A stretch of DNA of 64,000 bases from Akanthomyces muscarius (GCF_028009165.1 NC_079244.1:2232001-2296000), one strand, 5' to 3'; positions 1-12,480 are shown, counted from the first letter of the stretch. Made by a program: numbers and translations. The notes: a model not told the origin generated them from the sequence alone.

Positions 1-1908
1 AAATGCATCATCTGCAGGAGAGAATTGGCGTAAGAGTTTGATATATGAATTTCGAGTCCTGAATACTTTGTCTTATTGTAGAATCTGTGGTTGTTAGCTT
101 GGTCATTACAAGGACCGAAGAGCTGGCATACCCAAAATCGAAGTCATCAACGCCAAACTTGCTGTACTTGATCTCCACGTTTCCATACATGGCAGGAACT
201 TCGGGTTTCTTGCTTTCGATCTCTGCCTCAGCCAGTGGGTTATTGACCTCATCAGCTCTGTCGTCGCCAGCGCCGTCTGACTTGGCCGACTCGCGCGCTT
301 TTTCGCTGAGGAACTTGGGTGCTTTGAGAGCGGCATTGACGGACCTTGTCAGGTTTCGAGTGTCTTCAATTTGATTTCGTCTTACACCCCGCGTGTTGCG
401 TCCATACAAGGCAAAGCCCGTAGCTTTGAGTGTAGAAAGGAACTGCGGATCAAGCTTAGGTGGTGGCGCTCCAACATCGGATACTAGATCTGGCCATGCT
501 GAAGCTAAAACATCGCGGTAATAAGGAAGACCCACGGTGTTAAGCGGCCTGCAGCGCATTAGTGTTGGCTCCAAGCCTGAATCTTTCGCTCAGATACTTA
601 CAAGTCTGAAGAAAATTCCATGGGAGGCAAGCGTTCTTCTGGAGCAGCAAACTCGATTGGTGTTGCAAGATCGACAAAATGAAGCTTGGTAGGAGACCCC
701 CATAGATGAATAAGACATTCCGCATCAGCCAATGCCATGCCTTCTCCAGATGGGGCAATCTCAAACATGCTGAGATAACTTATCACGTTTGCTTGCCTGA
801 CGTTACTGGTATTGGGGTTCATAAGATCCACCACGTGCATCTGGCCACTCTGCGACACAACGATACTCGTAGTGAGCATTCTGGGGTGCATGCGGACATA
901 TGCAGCACCAGCAGGGAATGGAATTGGCGGCATGGAGGACACTTTCTTAATGTCAAAGACGTTGAGGAACGGATCCAGCATATAGTTCTGTCCTTGGCGC
1001 AGTGAGTAACCGCATGTGACAATGAAATCGTGCTGGGCATCCATGTCGTTGATTAGCGCGGAATGGGCATTCCAGGATTTGACGACGGCGAAAGTGACTG
1101 GGTCCAGCAAGTTGACAAGTCCACTCTGGGTTGCGGCGCAAATATAACGGCCTCGTTTCATGATGATGTATTGGTGCTCGGTCGGGACCTGTAAATGTCA
1201 GCCTACATAAATTCCTGAGCGGTTGCAATTTTTACCTGCTTGACGACGTCACCCTTATTGAGGTCGATAACAAGCATTGTGTCCTGCATTCCGGCAACAA
1301 TTATCTCGGCGGTGCCTTTCGAGGTAAAGCTCATGCACCGTAGGTCTCGCATGGCATCGTGTCTATTGCCGAGTCAGCAAAACTCATGGTCTCAGGGTCG
1401 CGAAACGAACTTGATATGCCATATTGCCGCACCTCTTCTATGTGACATGTGAACATCGTTGGATCCGAGAGCGATCACGCCTTTGTCATTGACCAGAATC
1501 TGTCGGACGGGGCCTTCCGAGGAGAGGTGCGCTTTGAATGATGTGTAGCGCTGCAGCTCGCTTCCGACGAAAGATGTAACGCGCCCCTTGCAGAATGTCA
1601 GTATAATTGTGTACTATGCTTTTGTGTACCGTCGAGTAGGTCGTACGTAGTCATTTCCGGTCCACAGCAGTTCCTGGGACGTGTCGAACATCATCGTCGT
1701 GACTGGGGTTGGCAGAGCGTGGGCGCCCGGGGGCGGGAACTGGATGCGGGCGACCTAGAATGCGTACATGTATTAGAATACTGCGTTCCAGGTAGGGCGC
1801 ATCGCCAGCGCCGACGTGTGAGCGCGATCGCTCGTAAGCGCGTCATCGCAGCGTGGAGAGTCCAAGAGCTGGGGCAGTTCGCCGTACCTCGTCCCAATCT
1901 GCATCCAT
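1..1908 (-). CDS. PAN2: PAN2, poly(A)-nuclease deadenylation complex subunit (5' part; 3' end off window)
   Basis: PAN2 is the catalytic subunit of the cytoplasmic Pan2-Pan3 complex that shortens mRNA poly(A) tails. The visible part starts [20 protein letters not shown] and includes the WD40-like N-terminal domain ([11 protein letters not shown].., then a conserved [10 protein letters not shown] stretch). A linker follows, and then the start of the inactive ubiquitin-hydrolase-like domain ([30 protein letters not shown]). Seven exons fit by splice site and phase: 1908-1888, 1754-1647, 1586-1411, 1362-1236, 1188-602, 548-132 and 84 to the window edge. The first exon has only 7 codons, so a predictor could miss it. 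The RNase domain lies outside the window. The identity is secure from sequence recall of the family; the exact intron ends are my reading. Confidence 0.9.
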
Positions 1909-2529
1909 TTTGGCTGATTTCACATAATCTGCAGGATCATAATTCCATACAATAGTGAAGTATCACTGCAATGCCACAGTGGCTTGCAAGGCGACGCACT
2001 GGAGTGCGCGATGTCCTGGTTGTCGATGGCTGAGCTCGCGACTCGAACTCCGAGGCGAGGCGGGACGCGGTTAGCAGGAGCGCAAGGTAGGTACCTCGTA
2101 GGTGGACACTGGCCGCTGGCTGCTGGGACTGGAGGGGTACCCCGGCTGCGGCCAACGGCGCCACAGCTACCCGAGACCATGAGCACCAACTTGACTTCTT
2201 TTCAGGACACCAAAGAGGAGGGAAATTAAATTGCTCAAATAGTTTTAATGCTAAGAAACTTGCAGTTGGCTAGAATCTGCCATCTGGATTGCTTTGCGCT
2301 ACGAAATTGGCAGAGGTTCCCCAGTCATTTGGTGATGACAGTGTCTCACAATTTGGTATTCGACTGCCATCTCTTTGGGATTAAACTTGCTAACAACGTG
2401 TCGAAATCTTCAAGCATGTTCCTTCATAGCACGCAGTATACTGATGCACCACGAACAGTTTACAAAAACTCGAAAATTGCTTTACAAGTAGCGAGCCCTC
2501 GAGTACGTTGCACAGAATAGAATAGATAC
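1909..2529. other. Intergenic: PAN2 upstream region
   Basis: No gene seen in these 620 bases. They separate the PAN2 start from the end of the methyltransferase gene, both on the minus strand, so they should hold the PAN2 promoter and the methyltransferase 3' UTR. At 2085-2096 there is an AGGTAGGTACCT element whose last eight bases are palindromic. It resembles motifs in other spacers of this window. Confidence 0.5.
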
Positions 2530-3410
2530 TTAGTACGGTAATTGATATACTGCAAAATCTACACACGCCAAGCCAGCTGGCAGTCCTATTCCGTCGTCCG
2601 TTTTCTCCTTGTTCTTCTCAACCTCAACCCGCCATCTTGTGTTTGTCATATGTCCAGCTTCGTCCCACAGCCTCTGAAAGCTTTGACGATCGTGGAGGTA
2701 TGGTCTGCTGCCGGCCGAAGCAACGTTTGCCGGGTATAAAGTGCCCACATGTCTCCCGTAAATGAAGTTGTTCTTTGAATCCGTTCTGAGCCATACTATG
2801 AGTCGTCTAGCGGCATATAGCTGTTCTGTCCATGACAACAAGTGGAAGAAGCTGTCGGCGTGGACGATCGTGAATCGACCAGAAAGCATGTCTAACCGCC
2901 GATCGTCAGGATTAAGCAGGTCGCCAGTGACGAACGTCGCCCCCAGCGTCTCCTTGTCACGGAAGAGGTCGTAGCCCAGGCTGATGAAGCGAGATTCAAC
3001 ATCGGCACCAAATAGCTTAGAACCAGCCACGCCGTTGGCGCGGAGCTGCCTCAACGCCTGCCCAAAGCCACAGCCGATATCCAGTATACAGTCTGTGGAC
3101 TTTGGAAGGGTAAGACGAAAGAGAACCTGCTGGTAGTATGGGTCTACAGGTTCAGCCAAACGCAGGAACTTCCAGCGACCTATAAACGGCTGTCGAGACA
3201 CATCCCAAGCCAATTTCCGCTAGACAGCAATCAGGTGTTGGTAAAAAAGCATTAGAAAAATTCTCGAAAAACACCTACAATATGTAGTAGATGGCTATCG
3301 ATATCTGCCTCTGGGATGCCGCTATAGTGGTTCAGCAAGCCATACGCCGTGGCGTTGTAGCTGGGAGCGCCGTCGATGTAGGCCCACTTCTGCAGAGTCA
3401 AGATGTCCAT
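2530..3410 (-). CDS. Class I SAM-dependent methyltransferase, fungal UbiE/Methyltransf_25-like
   Basis: Predicted 273-residue methyltransferase in two exons, 3410-3279 and 3219-2530, with the intron between them. It begins MDILTLQKWAYIDGAPSYNA and exon 2 resumes RKLAWDVSRQPFIGRWKFL. The SAM-binding motif I is ILDIGCGFGQALRQL, about 75 residues into the protein. An acidic post-motif (FGADVE) and a VTGDLL segment follow. The conserved PFIGRW leader is shared with a group of fungal methyltransferases, some from meroterpenoid and other natural-product pathways. I see no polyketide, NRPS, terpene or P450 gene nearby, so a pathway role is not supported and the substrate is unknown. It is transcribed away from the Rgt1-like factor at 4127. 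Confidence 0.82.
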
Positions 3411-4126
3411 CGGTGGCTTGCGGCGAGATCAAAGGCCTTGTAGACGGGACGGGAAGCCCATATGGAAGGAAAATTGGAGATAGAAAAGGCCATGAGCTTC
3501 ACAGCTTGCTCAAGTCCATCTTGTCTGGCCGGATAACTTGCATTCCGTGGATGAAGTGTCGAATTTGCTGGCCCAAGGGATAATAAGCTCACTGCTGAGC
3601 CCCAGTGTTAGCCAGCGCGGCTCTGCGGGCGTTGCGCGACGTACCTATTGAGATGACTAAGCTCAACCTGGCCCCCTAGTCCTAGACCGAACCTGCAGAA
3701 AAATTCTTCCACCTCCGTGGTCTGATCGCAGCGCACCTAAAAATTACACGCTTCACGGCGCCGAGTTCTTCCTATTCCGTTCTGCGCGCGACGGGTCCAT
3801 CGCATTTATCATCCTCCGGATTCCAGGTACAGCTCTGTGTAAGTCGGCATCTGCCTGCATTTTCTACCAGCGACCGAGTTTCATCCTTCTTTTGGACAAT
3901 TTCCAGTCGCTGGTGCATTGTGCTGGTGCGCGTCGTGCTAACAATGGCTTGCCAGATTTCGCCCAACGCGACGAGGGCAGCAGGTCGCGACTAACACGGC
4001 CGACCTGTGTATAAGTCGACTACAACTTTACCGCGGCACGACATACCGATTTTCAAACCCGATTTTTTTTTTGGCGAAACAAGATTTAGTGCTGCTGGGC
4101 TATCCGCGTCGAAATTTGTCTTCTTA
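3411..4126. promoter_or_regulatory. Divergent promoter region, methyltransferase / Rgt1-like factor
   Basis: About 716 bases separate the start codons of two divergent genes, so this region must hold both promoters. No other gene is visible. An in-frame upstream ATG at 4007 would lengthen the Rgt1-like protein by 40 residues. I prefer 4127 because the added sequence is low in conserved character and passes through an eight-T tract. Confidence 0.5.
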
Positions 4127-6478
4127 ATGTCGTCACCCGCTATGGGTCCCAGTCGTGATGGGGAGGCCGACGATACCAACCTGAACTACCCGTCACCAGG
4201 AGCTGAAGCCATGGACACCGGCCCTTTCTACAATGGCAACGGTCGAGACGACACGCAAGAGCACCACGACCATACAGGCCACCATGCTGACGGTCATATG
4301 CACGATGGCGATGACCATGGCCATCTCCATACAGAGGAAGATTCGCAACATGCGTCGCGGCCTGCCAACTTGGAAGAGCTACAGCTTGCAGCACAGCTGG
4401 GCCAGGGACTAGCTGGCGCGGGACTCCTATCAGCGACGGATCCAAACATGAGCGTCGATGACAGCAACATGCGCAGCATCATGCCGCACCCTGACTCGGA
4501 CAACCATGGCACCCCCAACTATGTGCATGATACCCCTACTTCGGACCACATGGTCCAGCACAACATGCAGGTGGCTATCGGTCCGCCCATGGGCCAGTAC
4601 AATATGGGAGATGGAGGAGTTCCACCACGAAAACGATCCAAAGTCTCGCGTGCTTGCGACGAGTGCCGACGGAAAAAGATCAAGTGCGATGCCCAGTCCG
4701 ACACTGGCGACGCGCCGTGCTCCAGCTGCGCGCGGTCTTCAATTCGCTGCCTCTTCAGTCGCGTGCCGCAAAAACGAGGTCCCAGCAAAGGGTGCAGTAT
4801 CTTGGCTCCAATCATGAATGTACAGTGTTGCTGACATCGAATGTAGTTATATCAAAGAGCTCGCGGACCGAATTAACAGCATCGAGAGCAAGCTCGAGTC
4901 CGACGGTGGCATGTCGCAAGACGAAATCGACAAGCTCTTTAGCGCGGAGCGTCATCGCGGCCCTAATGGCACCGCCGTCGTGGACGATGCTAACCGCAAG
5001 CGCCCGTATTCGAGCATATCCAACGAGTTTAGCACACCAGCCCCCCAACGCCAAGCGCCATGGGGATCAGAACCGCGATCATTACCCCCAGGATCGTCTC
5101 ACTCGGACACATACTACCACAACTCCTCCCTGGCACCCCAGCCCTCTGCTGTGCATGACACACCCTCGAAACCTACGACGGATGATGTGGGCGACATCCC
5201 GATGGAGGAGAGCGAGCACGTACCCAACATTGACGAGGGCGTGCTCAACGACTTTCTCAACTCGGTCCAGCCCCTCTACCCCATCCTCGCCACGACAAAG
5301 ACGCGCCAGCAAGCGCTGCTGGCGCAGTGCCCGCTGTCCGTACGGACGGCGTTTGAGATTGCGCTGCTCGCTGTCGGCCAGAGCACGGCAGGCGATGTTC
5401 AGCAGGCCAGCGCGCTGCTGCACGACTGGGAGAGCAGTGAGGTGCCGCGCCACCGCACGACGGACATTGTGCACGCGCAGACGCTGCTGCTGCTCATCAT
5501 TGACGCCGACTGGCGCTCCGTGTCGACGCTGCCGTTTTTGCTGTCGCGCGCCGTCGGGCTGGCGAACAGCATGAAGCTCTGGAAGCTGCCGGCCGTGGAT
5601 CCCGCGGCCGAGCCGGATTCTGACGATGCCCTCTGCACGCGAATCTGGTGGTCGCTCATTGGCATGGACAGGTGGTACGCTGCAGGCACGGGTAAGCCGG
5701 CCCAGATTCCGGACAACAGCGTCGTGGCCCCCGCAGGGCTGAATTCAGTCCTCGGGGAAACCTGCTACTACTTTACCCGTATGTATAGCCCTGCCAACAA
5801 CTGACATGCACTCCTGCACATCTACTAATCAGTGCGATCTCTTTAGGGCTGTCTAAGCTGCTCAACAGGATATCCTTTGTCATCTCCAACCTCCCCGCCG
5901 GCGTCGCCACGGCGGACGTGCCCATGGCAGCCATACTGGGCGACTACATTGAAAACTACCGCGAGGATCTCCCCGCGCACATGGACGCGGCCGCGAACCC
6001 GCTGATCCACCTCGCCTACTGGCACTGCAAGCTGCTCGTGACGCTCCTCACGCCCGGCTCGACGGCCACGGAGACGCTCTGGCCGACCAAGGAGGTGACG
6101 CAGCTGCTGCTGGCGACACCGCACCTGCGCAGCCCGCTCGTCAACCACTACGTCTCGCTGGCCGCCATGTCCATCACCACGCTGTCCAAGTCGGAGCGCA
6201 CGCGCGACGAGGCCCTCGCGCTGGCCCGCGACGTCGTCGACGGCGGCGGCGACCACTGGGCCGGCGTGCGCGACCGCCTCGCAGAGGTCATGCGGCCGAC
6301 GTCCTCCTCGGCGGCGGCCGACGCGGCGGCTGCCAGCCAGGGCCTGCAGCACCTGGCCGACCTCGCGACGGCGCACGAGGGCATCGCCTCCGCAGAGGGC
6401 GAAGCCGCTGCGGCGGCGGCGGCGGCAGCGGCGGCAGCAGCGGCCTCTCTTGCCACGGGCTACCTTGAAGTTGCTTAG
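4127..6478 (+). CDS. Zn(II)2Cys6 transcription factor, Rgt1-like
   Basis: Predicted 742-residue nuclear regulator in three exons: 4127-4791, 4847-5778 and 5847-6478. A His/Asp-rich N-terminus precedes a complete zinc cluster, SRACDECRRKKIKCD..CSSCARSSIRC, with its first Cys at residue 177. The linker FSRVPQKRGPSKGYIKELADR is the hallmark of the yeast Rgt1-type cluster, and a short coiled coil (INSIESKLE) follows. The middle region (about 300-560) resembles the fungal-specific regulatory domain. The C-terminus ends in a long alanine run (about 725-737). Rgt1 controls glucose-transporter genes in yeast; the target here is unknown. Intron 1 falls inside GPSKG|Y and uses a GTGCAG donor, which is uncommon but keeps the reading frame. 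Confidence 0.87.
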
Positions 6479-9374
6479 GATCCTTCGTCGACTGCTCATC
6501 TCGCAATCTTGGCATTCTTGAGTCCGTCGATGAGTATCAGATAGGGACCAAGGGGAAGCTTTCGTTGGGGCATGGCGTTTTTTTGCGCGAGGGAACCTCG
6601 GCGTATGTATATTAGGGAATCAGAAAGCAAAAAGTCTTTAATCTGGAATGGCGCAGCGTGGAGAAACGGGAGGCGTTTTATGAGCCATGAGCTAATTGAG
6701 TTGAGGCCGATTCCTGGGCCATGTTGGCCGTTTTCACCATACTATTATTTTAATGGCACGAAGCGACCCGGGTTCGATGAGAAAGACGGTAGTAAAGTGC
6801 ATCAATAAGTGAGCAATATACGGGAAAACCACACGCGTAATCCTCCGTGTGATATTTTCGTGGACAAGCAGCAACAATTCGTGTGCTCAACATGTAGCTA
6901 TAGGAGTCATCGACTGCCAGGTGCGGAAGAGATGGCCTTTTCTTCTTCGTCTAGGAGAGCGTTCACGTCATTGCGCCGCCATCTATTGCAATCTCATGTG
7001 AATTGAGCAGGCTTCTGTTTATTCTGGATTTTTAGTAACTCATGTGAATGGTGGCGAGAGTATCCAAAGCTGAGAAATGCCGGCCTAGACGTCCCCGTGC
7101 TTTTTTGTACCTGGCGAGATACGCGCTGTCCGTCTCTCACCGAGTAACGAGCCGGCCCGGCTTGTAACGGATGATTGATAAAGTAGAAAAAGGAACAAAA
7201 AACGTGAAATTCAGATCAAAGCATACTCTGCAGTCACACATCTTGAACAGCCTCCATTTTCTACGGTCTTGGCTTTGTGGCTGAGCAACGGCGCGCCTTG
7301 TGAAGCACTGCCTTGAAGGCGGCGAGACATTGCACGCGCAGGTCTGCATGGTGCCCACCCAACACTGACCGCAGCTTTGCACCAACGGTTCATTCTAAAT
7401 AGCCTTGTCCGTATTGCTTAGCCACTGCCTGCCTGCCTGCCTGCCTGCTTGCCTGCCCACCAGTAGTCCCCTCACCTCCGTTTCTCCGGGCATACAAGTA
7501 GTCCAGAGGTGGATCGTAGGCCCATGTGCGAAATGGCACCTGTTCTGCGGGCTTGGCAAATATATAAACAGCTACTCTTTTTCCCTTGCAGAAGAATCTT
7601 CATATGCAAGTTGGGGTTTTCTTTAAGATGAAGAAAATACTAGATTTGTGATACGAGACCCGTGTATTCGCGCAGGTTGACGGGGACGAACGAGGCTTAC
7701 ACCTTGGTACTGTCTGTCAGTGGTGGGCGGGGACTGAGTTGCCATGGAATACGAGGGGCAGGCAAAAAGAGGACTTGCATGCGAGGTGAGGAGCCCACCG
7801 CTGATTTAATCAAAGAGCATGGGGCTCGGCATGTCGGAAACCGCCTCTCGCCTTGTGTAGGTAGACGGGCCTAATAAGAAATGGTTGTGTCTCGTCGAGG
7901 CAGCCCAGCGAGCAAAATGCCACCCTCCGTCGCTAACCAACTAAACTAGTTGGCCACTCCCCTCCACACCCCGCGTTTGCCCGCACTGACACGGCGGGGC
8001 TGTCACTGCGGGCTAAACCGATCGATTCCGTCCGGTCAACTCTCTGTATCTGTAAGACGCGGCATCATCATTTCTTTTCTTCGTGCCCTGGAATCCCATC
8101 CTGTAGTGCCATCATATTACAGCAGCATAAAACAAACCCCATACATCTTTTCTGTGACTTGGTCAGCTAGTAAACAAACACGACGGTGGTGTACATGATC
8201 CCGCGAGGGACAGAGGAGGGATGATCATGTTCGCATCGGCCCCGACTTCTTCCTTGATCCTCCCCGCACTTGCGCTCCTCTGGCGAATACAGGGCCAAGC
8301 CTTCGCCGGGGGATCAAGGAAGGAGCGGATACGCTCGCCCATGCCAAGAAAGAAAAGCGTAGCACATGGCAACCTTTCGTGTTAGTCTGTGTCAATCCAT
8401 CTGCAGGTATTCAGTTTATGTGGCTGTCAAGAGTCAAGCTATGTGTGTGTCTCGACGCTCTTGTAGCGCCTGTATCGCTGTATTGAAAGCAGCAAATCTC
8501 TAATTTTCTGCTTGGCCTTGCGTCCTTCATGTTTTTTTTTGTCGACGCCTGATCCCAAGGGGTATATGCTGTTTTTCTTTTTGTTCGCCGGTAAGTAATA
8601 TCATGCAACCTCATAAACACCAAATAAAGCAAAAGAAAGAAAAGAAGCAGGCACCAAAAAAGGTGATTCTAGCCAGAATCTGTCTATCGAGGAAGAAAAG
8701 AAAAGCAACGCCCTATCCGTATCCAGATATATGTACCCCATCTTTCTCATTTCGTGATGCAAGCCTTGGGACATTGTCTCTGTAGACTGCCGTGGGCAGA
8801 ATCACGATAGCTATTGCTCAAAGCTTGCATCTGCATTCGAAAGACAGTTTTTTGTAGTTTTGCAACCGTGCCAAACGCCCTTCGTAGTCCATTTTTAAAA
8901 CCCAATCCAAGCTCTTGACGCATCATGCGCGTCAGATTCTATAGTGCAAAGCAAAGCAAACAAGGAGATAAAACTGAAGCAGAAATATGTGCAGTCGAGC
9001 ATTGCATGATGCAGCACTCGAGAGGAAAGAGAGAAAAAAAAGTACAAAGTAGCTAAGACGATCTCGCCTATAACAACTCTGCATAGAAAGTAGAAACAGC
9101 AAAGAGACCCGCAAGCGCTTTGATACGTTTTCGTCCCTCCTCATGCCTCATAAGCTCGTTCAAAACGTGCCAGATCAAAATCAAAAGCGAATGTAGCCAC
9201 ACCACAAAGATATTGCCAAATGTGTCCCATATGGTCCTTCTAGGAATTCTCATATACCCCTTTCAAAACGCCTGTAGTGGAAGAAATGTTGAAACGCCGT
9301 AGCCCCTGTAACCCAGTGAAAGTGAGAGTGAACAGAAAAGAAAAATGGATGGCCGCGCAAATAAGGAGCAACGA
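6479..9374. other. Intergenic, convergent spacer of 2.9 kb
   Basis: No gene I can support lies between the convergent ends of the Rgt1-like and copper-fist genes. It should hold both 3' UTRs. It contains a CTGC-type tetranucleotide repeat and several T- and A-rich tracts. Short ORFs here look random. Confidence 0.5.
7425..7457. repeat. (CTGC)n microsatellite
   Basis: About eight tandem tetranucleotide units, with one CTGC-to-CTTG interruption near the end. Non-coding. Confidence 0.9.
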
Positions 9375-10926
9375 CTACATTTGCCAAAAGTTGTTGGCTG
9401 TCGCGGCGCCGAGCGGATCAGGGCTCTCCTCAACAGCGGCGATGCCGTCATTGTAGTTGGGCATCCAGAATGCGGGGTCCTCCTCGACGAGGGACACACC
9501 AGAGCCCGCCATGGCAGCAGTGTCGGCGTTCTTGTAGAAGCTGTCGTAGTCGATGCTGGTCAGGTCAGCAGCACCAGCAGCCATGACATTCTGGCGGAGG
9601 AAGCTGTTGCTGCCGAAACCGTCAATGTCATCGCCGCCAGGCATAAAGTCCTCGACCTCGGAGACGTCGCCAGAGGTCGAGGTGGTGTTGGCGAGGGTAG
9701 GGAGCTGCTCAGAGCCGCTGCCAAACTCGAAGAGGCCGTTGAAGCTGCGACCCCCAGTCTGGCTGTAGCTCGAAGGAGCAAAGTTCTCGGCGCGGCCGTC
9801 GCTGAACTCGTAGTGGCTCCAATCGACAGAAGCCGCCGACAGGCCGGCACTGTACATGGGGCCTTCCTGTTCATAGCCGGAGCCAAAGAGCTCGAACGAG
9901 CCGCTGTTGACGTAGGCGGCATTGTCGATCCTGGAGAGGTCCAAAGGAGGCAGGTTGGCGGCGCCAAGCTGGAAGCCGGATCCAGACATGAGGGGAGAGG
10001 CGGTTTCTGACTTGACGCGGCGTTCGCGGGCAGCGGAACTCTTGGGCGTGCACCGCACATCGGGGTTGTGTGTGAAGCTCAGACCCTCGACACCAGCACC
10101 GAGGCTGGTGGCGCTGGTGGCCGAGTTGACGCGGCTGAGCTGATATGGATTGCACTTTTGGGCCGCACGATTGTGCTTGGCCATGGGCTTGTGGTGGCCG
10201 TTTTCGTCAAAGCAGAGCCCGCCGTCGGCGTGAATGGTGTTGGCGCGACGTCTGGGTCTGACAGGCGGCTTGGGACGGCCGGCAGCCAGAGCAGCCTGGA
10301 TGTCGGTTGATTCTTGTTCCGAGTCGGATTCGTGGACAGTGTCGAGACTTAGCTCCTTCTTAAGGGCGCAAGTGCAGCGACCGCCGTGGTTGCAGCAACA
10401 CGTCTCTTGAACGCGGGAGAAGAGGACGAGTTAGGGCTTGAAGGACTTGCATGAGGCAGTCGGGAGGTTCAAAAGGGCTCACCAGTGTGTCCTTCGACAG
10501 TAGGCTGCAAATGAGTACACTTGCTCGTCTTCTCACCACAGTCGCACTTGATGTGGGCAGCGCGCGACTTGCGCATAGAGCGGCAGTGGGCGCATTGCGA
10601 GACGGGTCGGCCCTTTTTGTTGATGTGCTGAAGAGGGCGATCTGCGAGATAGAAAAGGCAGTTAGAGACAAGCTGCAGAGCAAGAGACGAGAGGCAAATG
10701 TGGTTGAGGCATTGCCGAGAGGACGAGCCCATCGCGGTGCCCGTCATGGCCGTCTGGCTGGCCAGGTGGCGGGTGTGCGGTGGGCGGCAGTGGGCGTGGG
10801 GGGGGGGGAATGGCCGCTATAGGGGAGCCTGAGAGCGCTGAAAGACTTACCAGAGTGCTGGCAGTTGCTGACACGGTGCCCGCGCACGCATGCCTCGCAG
10901 GCGTACTTTTCGCCGTCAATTATCAT
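9375..10926 (-). CDS. Copper-fist transcription factor, AceA/Ace1/Cuf1 type
   Basis: Predicted 421-residue copper-responsive activator in three exons: 10926-10851, 10641-10483 and 10405-9375. The N-terminus MIIDGEKYACEACVRGHRVS is the copper fist, which binds zinc and contacts DNA through the KKGRP minor-groove motif (INKKGRPVSQCAHCR). A cysteine-rich regulatory part follows: KCDCGEKTSKC and CCCNHGGRCTC, with the CxC pairs that bind Cu(I) in this family. This pattern fits the copper-detoxification type (yeast Ace1, Aspergillus AceA) better than the GRISEA/MacA uptake type, whose motif is GRPLSTCPC. The rest is acidic and Ser/Gly/Asn-rich and looks like an activation region, ending NNFWQM. All intron phases agree. 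Confidence 0.9.
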
Positions 10927-12202
10927 TGCGATAGGATGTTGATGTCTGCGGCGGGCAGATGCAGGGCGGGAACCAGGCCAGAAAACAAAAAAAAAAGGAA
11001 CAAGACTAAGGATGAAGATGGTAGGGTTTTTCTTTGGGAAGAATAAGAGAAGTAAAAGCTCGGGTGGAGGAAGAGGATGGAGAGTCAGTCTGGCGGGCGG
11101 GTGTGTCTGGTCGGAGCCAGAGGTGGGAGGTGGGTGGGTTCAGAGCTGGTGCGCCTGTTTGGGGCTACAGGTGTGCGTCGCCGGTACCGTCAGAACCGTG
11201 GTACCACGAGCCAGTCGTCAAGGCCGTACCACACGTCGGCAGTAATAACTGGAGTTCCTCGGTCGGTACCTGGTTGCTGGCTGAGTGTACGAGGCGGCGG
11301 AGGTACCGAAGTATGTAGAGGTGCTAGTGAGGAAGACGAATGTGTCAGAGCTCAGAGTGGTGGGCGGGTCGAATGAGCAGCAAGCCCCAGGGCAGGGCCC
11401 GTTTCTGCGGGTTCCGGACTTCCAGCTGGAAGGAAGGGAAGCAGTTGTGCGGCCTTTCAAGTTGTGCCAGTACCCCAGGCGAAGGAGAGACGGTGCAACC
11501 AAAACTAGAGACGGGGAACAATATCAAGGTCGAGAAGACGAAAATTAAAAAGAGCCGGGAGGCGCAAGGGTTTTGTCGCGCGAGTGAGGAAATCGCCGTT
11601 TGTAAATGGGCGTGGCAGGGCATGCGGTACAGCGCAGCACCTCACAGGCAGTGTGGCCAACCAACGCAGCGGGCAGGTGCCACCAGGCAAGGCACTTGTC
11701 GGCGGGCTGCACTGCCAACTGCTTGGTGGTGTCAAGGTGTGCAGGATTCGATGCAGTGTCGGCAGCCATGCCATGCAGGGTGCCAGCTAACAAGCTAGTC
11801 AGTCATTCGCGAACTGGTTCAGCATCAGAACCAGAATATCCACTTGGATTTAATCAATCGCAGAGGATGGCGCAGAGCACACACGTCTCTGTGGAGTAGA
11901 CATAAACTTGTCGCGTACCAGGTAGAGGCATATTAACGGAGTCGGGCACCGCAACAGACACAACCAAAAAAGACAAGCAAAATGGCAAAAATGGCTCCCC
12001 TTTGCGATTCACATCCAAAGCACGCTGGGAGATGCGTGCCCCGGCACACGTCTTCAAATTGGCGTTGGCGACATCAGCTCCGATGCAGGCCAGCCAAAAG
12101 AGGCACGGGTGGGACGGCGACAAGCTCACAAGGAAACCCACTAATTTTTAGGTGCTTGACGAAATGGTTTGGCGTGCTCCAGCAGTGTTTTTAGTGGGTG
12201 CT

Positions 12203-12219
12203 GGGGGGGGGGGGGGGGG
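12203..12219. repeat. 17-base G homopolymer
   Basis: Uninterrupted G run in the gene-free region. Its length may be inexact because such runs are prone to sequencing error. Confidence 0.8.
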
Positions 12220-12437
12220 CTCAGGGGGTGTTGGTGGGCGTGCGCGTGCGCTGCTCCAGAAGCGAGCAGTTTGCAGTTTGCAGCGGCTGGTGGGCGTGGC
12301 AGTGGGCTTGGCCGCCCTTGTGGGAGTGCTTTTGTGGCATGCACCCCCGTGGGCAGCAACGAAATGGAGGGGTTGGCAGGGGCCAAGGAAATGGGGAGCA
12401 GCACTGTATTTAGTGTAGTGCCGTAGCGCAGATGCTC

Positions 12438-12480
12438 AGGTTGATGATGATGATGATGCTGCTGCTGATGGTGATGATGT
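12438..12480. repeat. Imperfect GAT/GCT trinucleotide repeat
   Basis: Tandem GATGAT units with a GCT-rich middle, followed by TGGTGATGATG. Non-coding in my reading. On the other strand it gives the His-rich stretch of a spurious ORF. Confidence 0.85.

Noticed and set aside
2530..6478. Possible secondary-metabolite gene cluster around the methyltransferase and Zn cluster factor
   Set aside because: No core synthase, terpene cyclase, P450 or transporter is nearby, and PAN2 is a housekeeping neighbour.
5843..6499. 218-codon minus-strand ORF under the Rgt1-like gene
   Set aside because: It is an antisense shadow of GC-rich coding sequence with Arg/Gly-rich composition.
6809..7006. 65-codon ORF with CSTC and SLRRHLLQSH, which suggested a C2H2 zinc finger
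   Set aside because: The spacing from the second Cys to the first His is about 28 residues instead of about 12, and nothing around it supports a gene.
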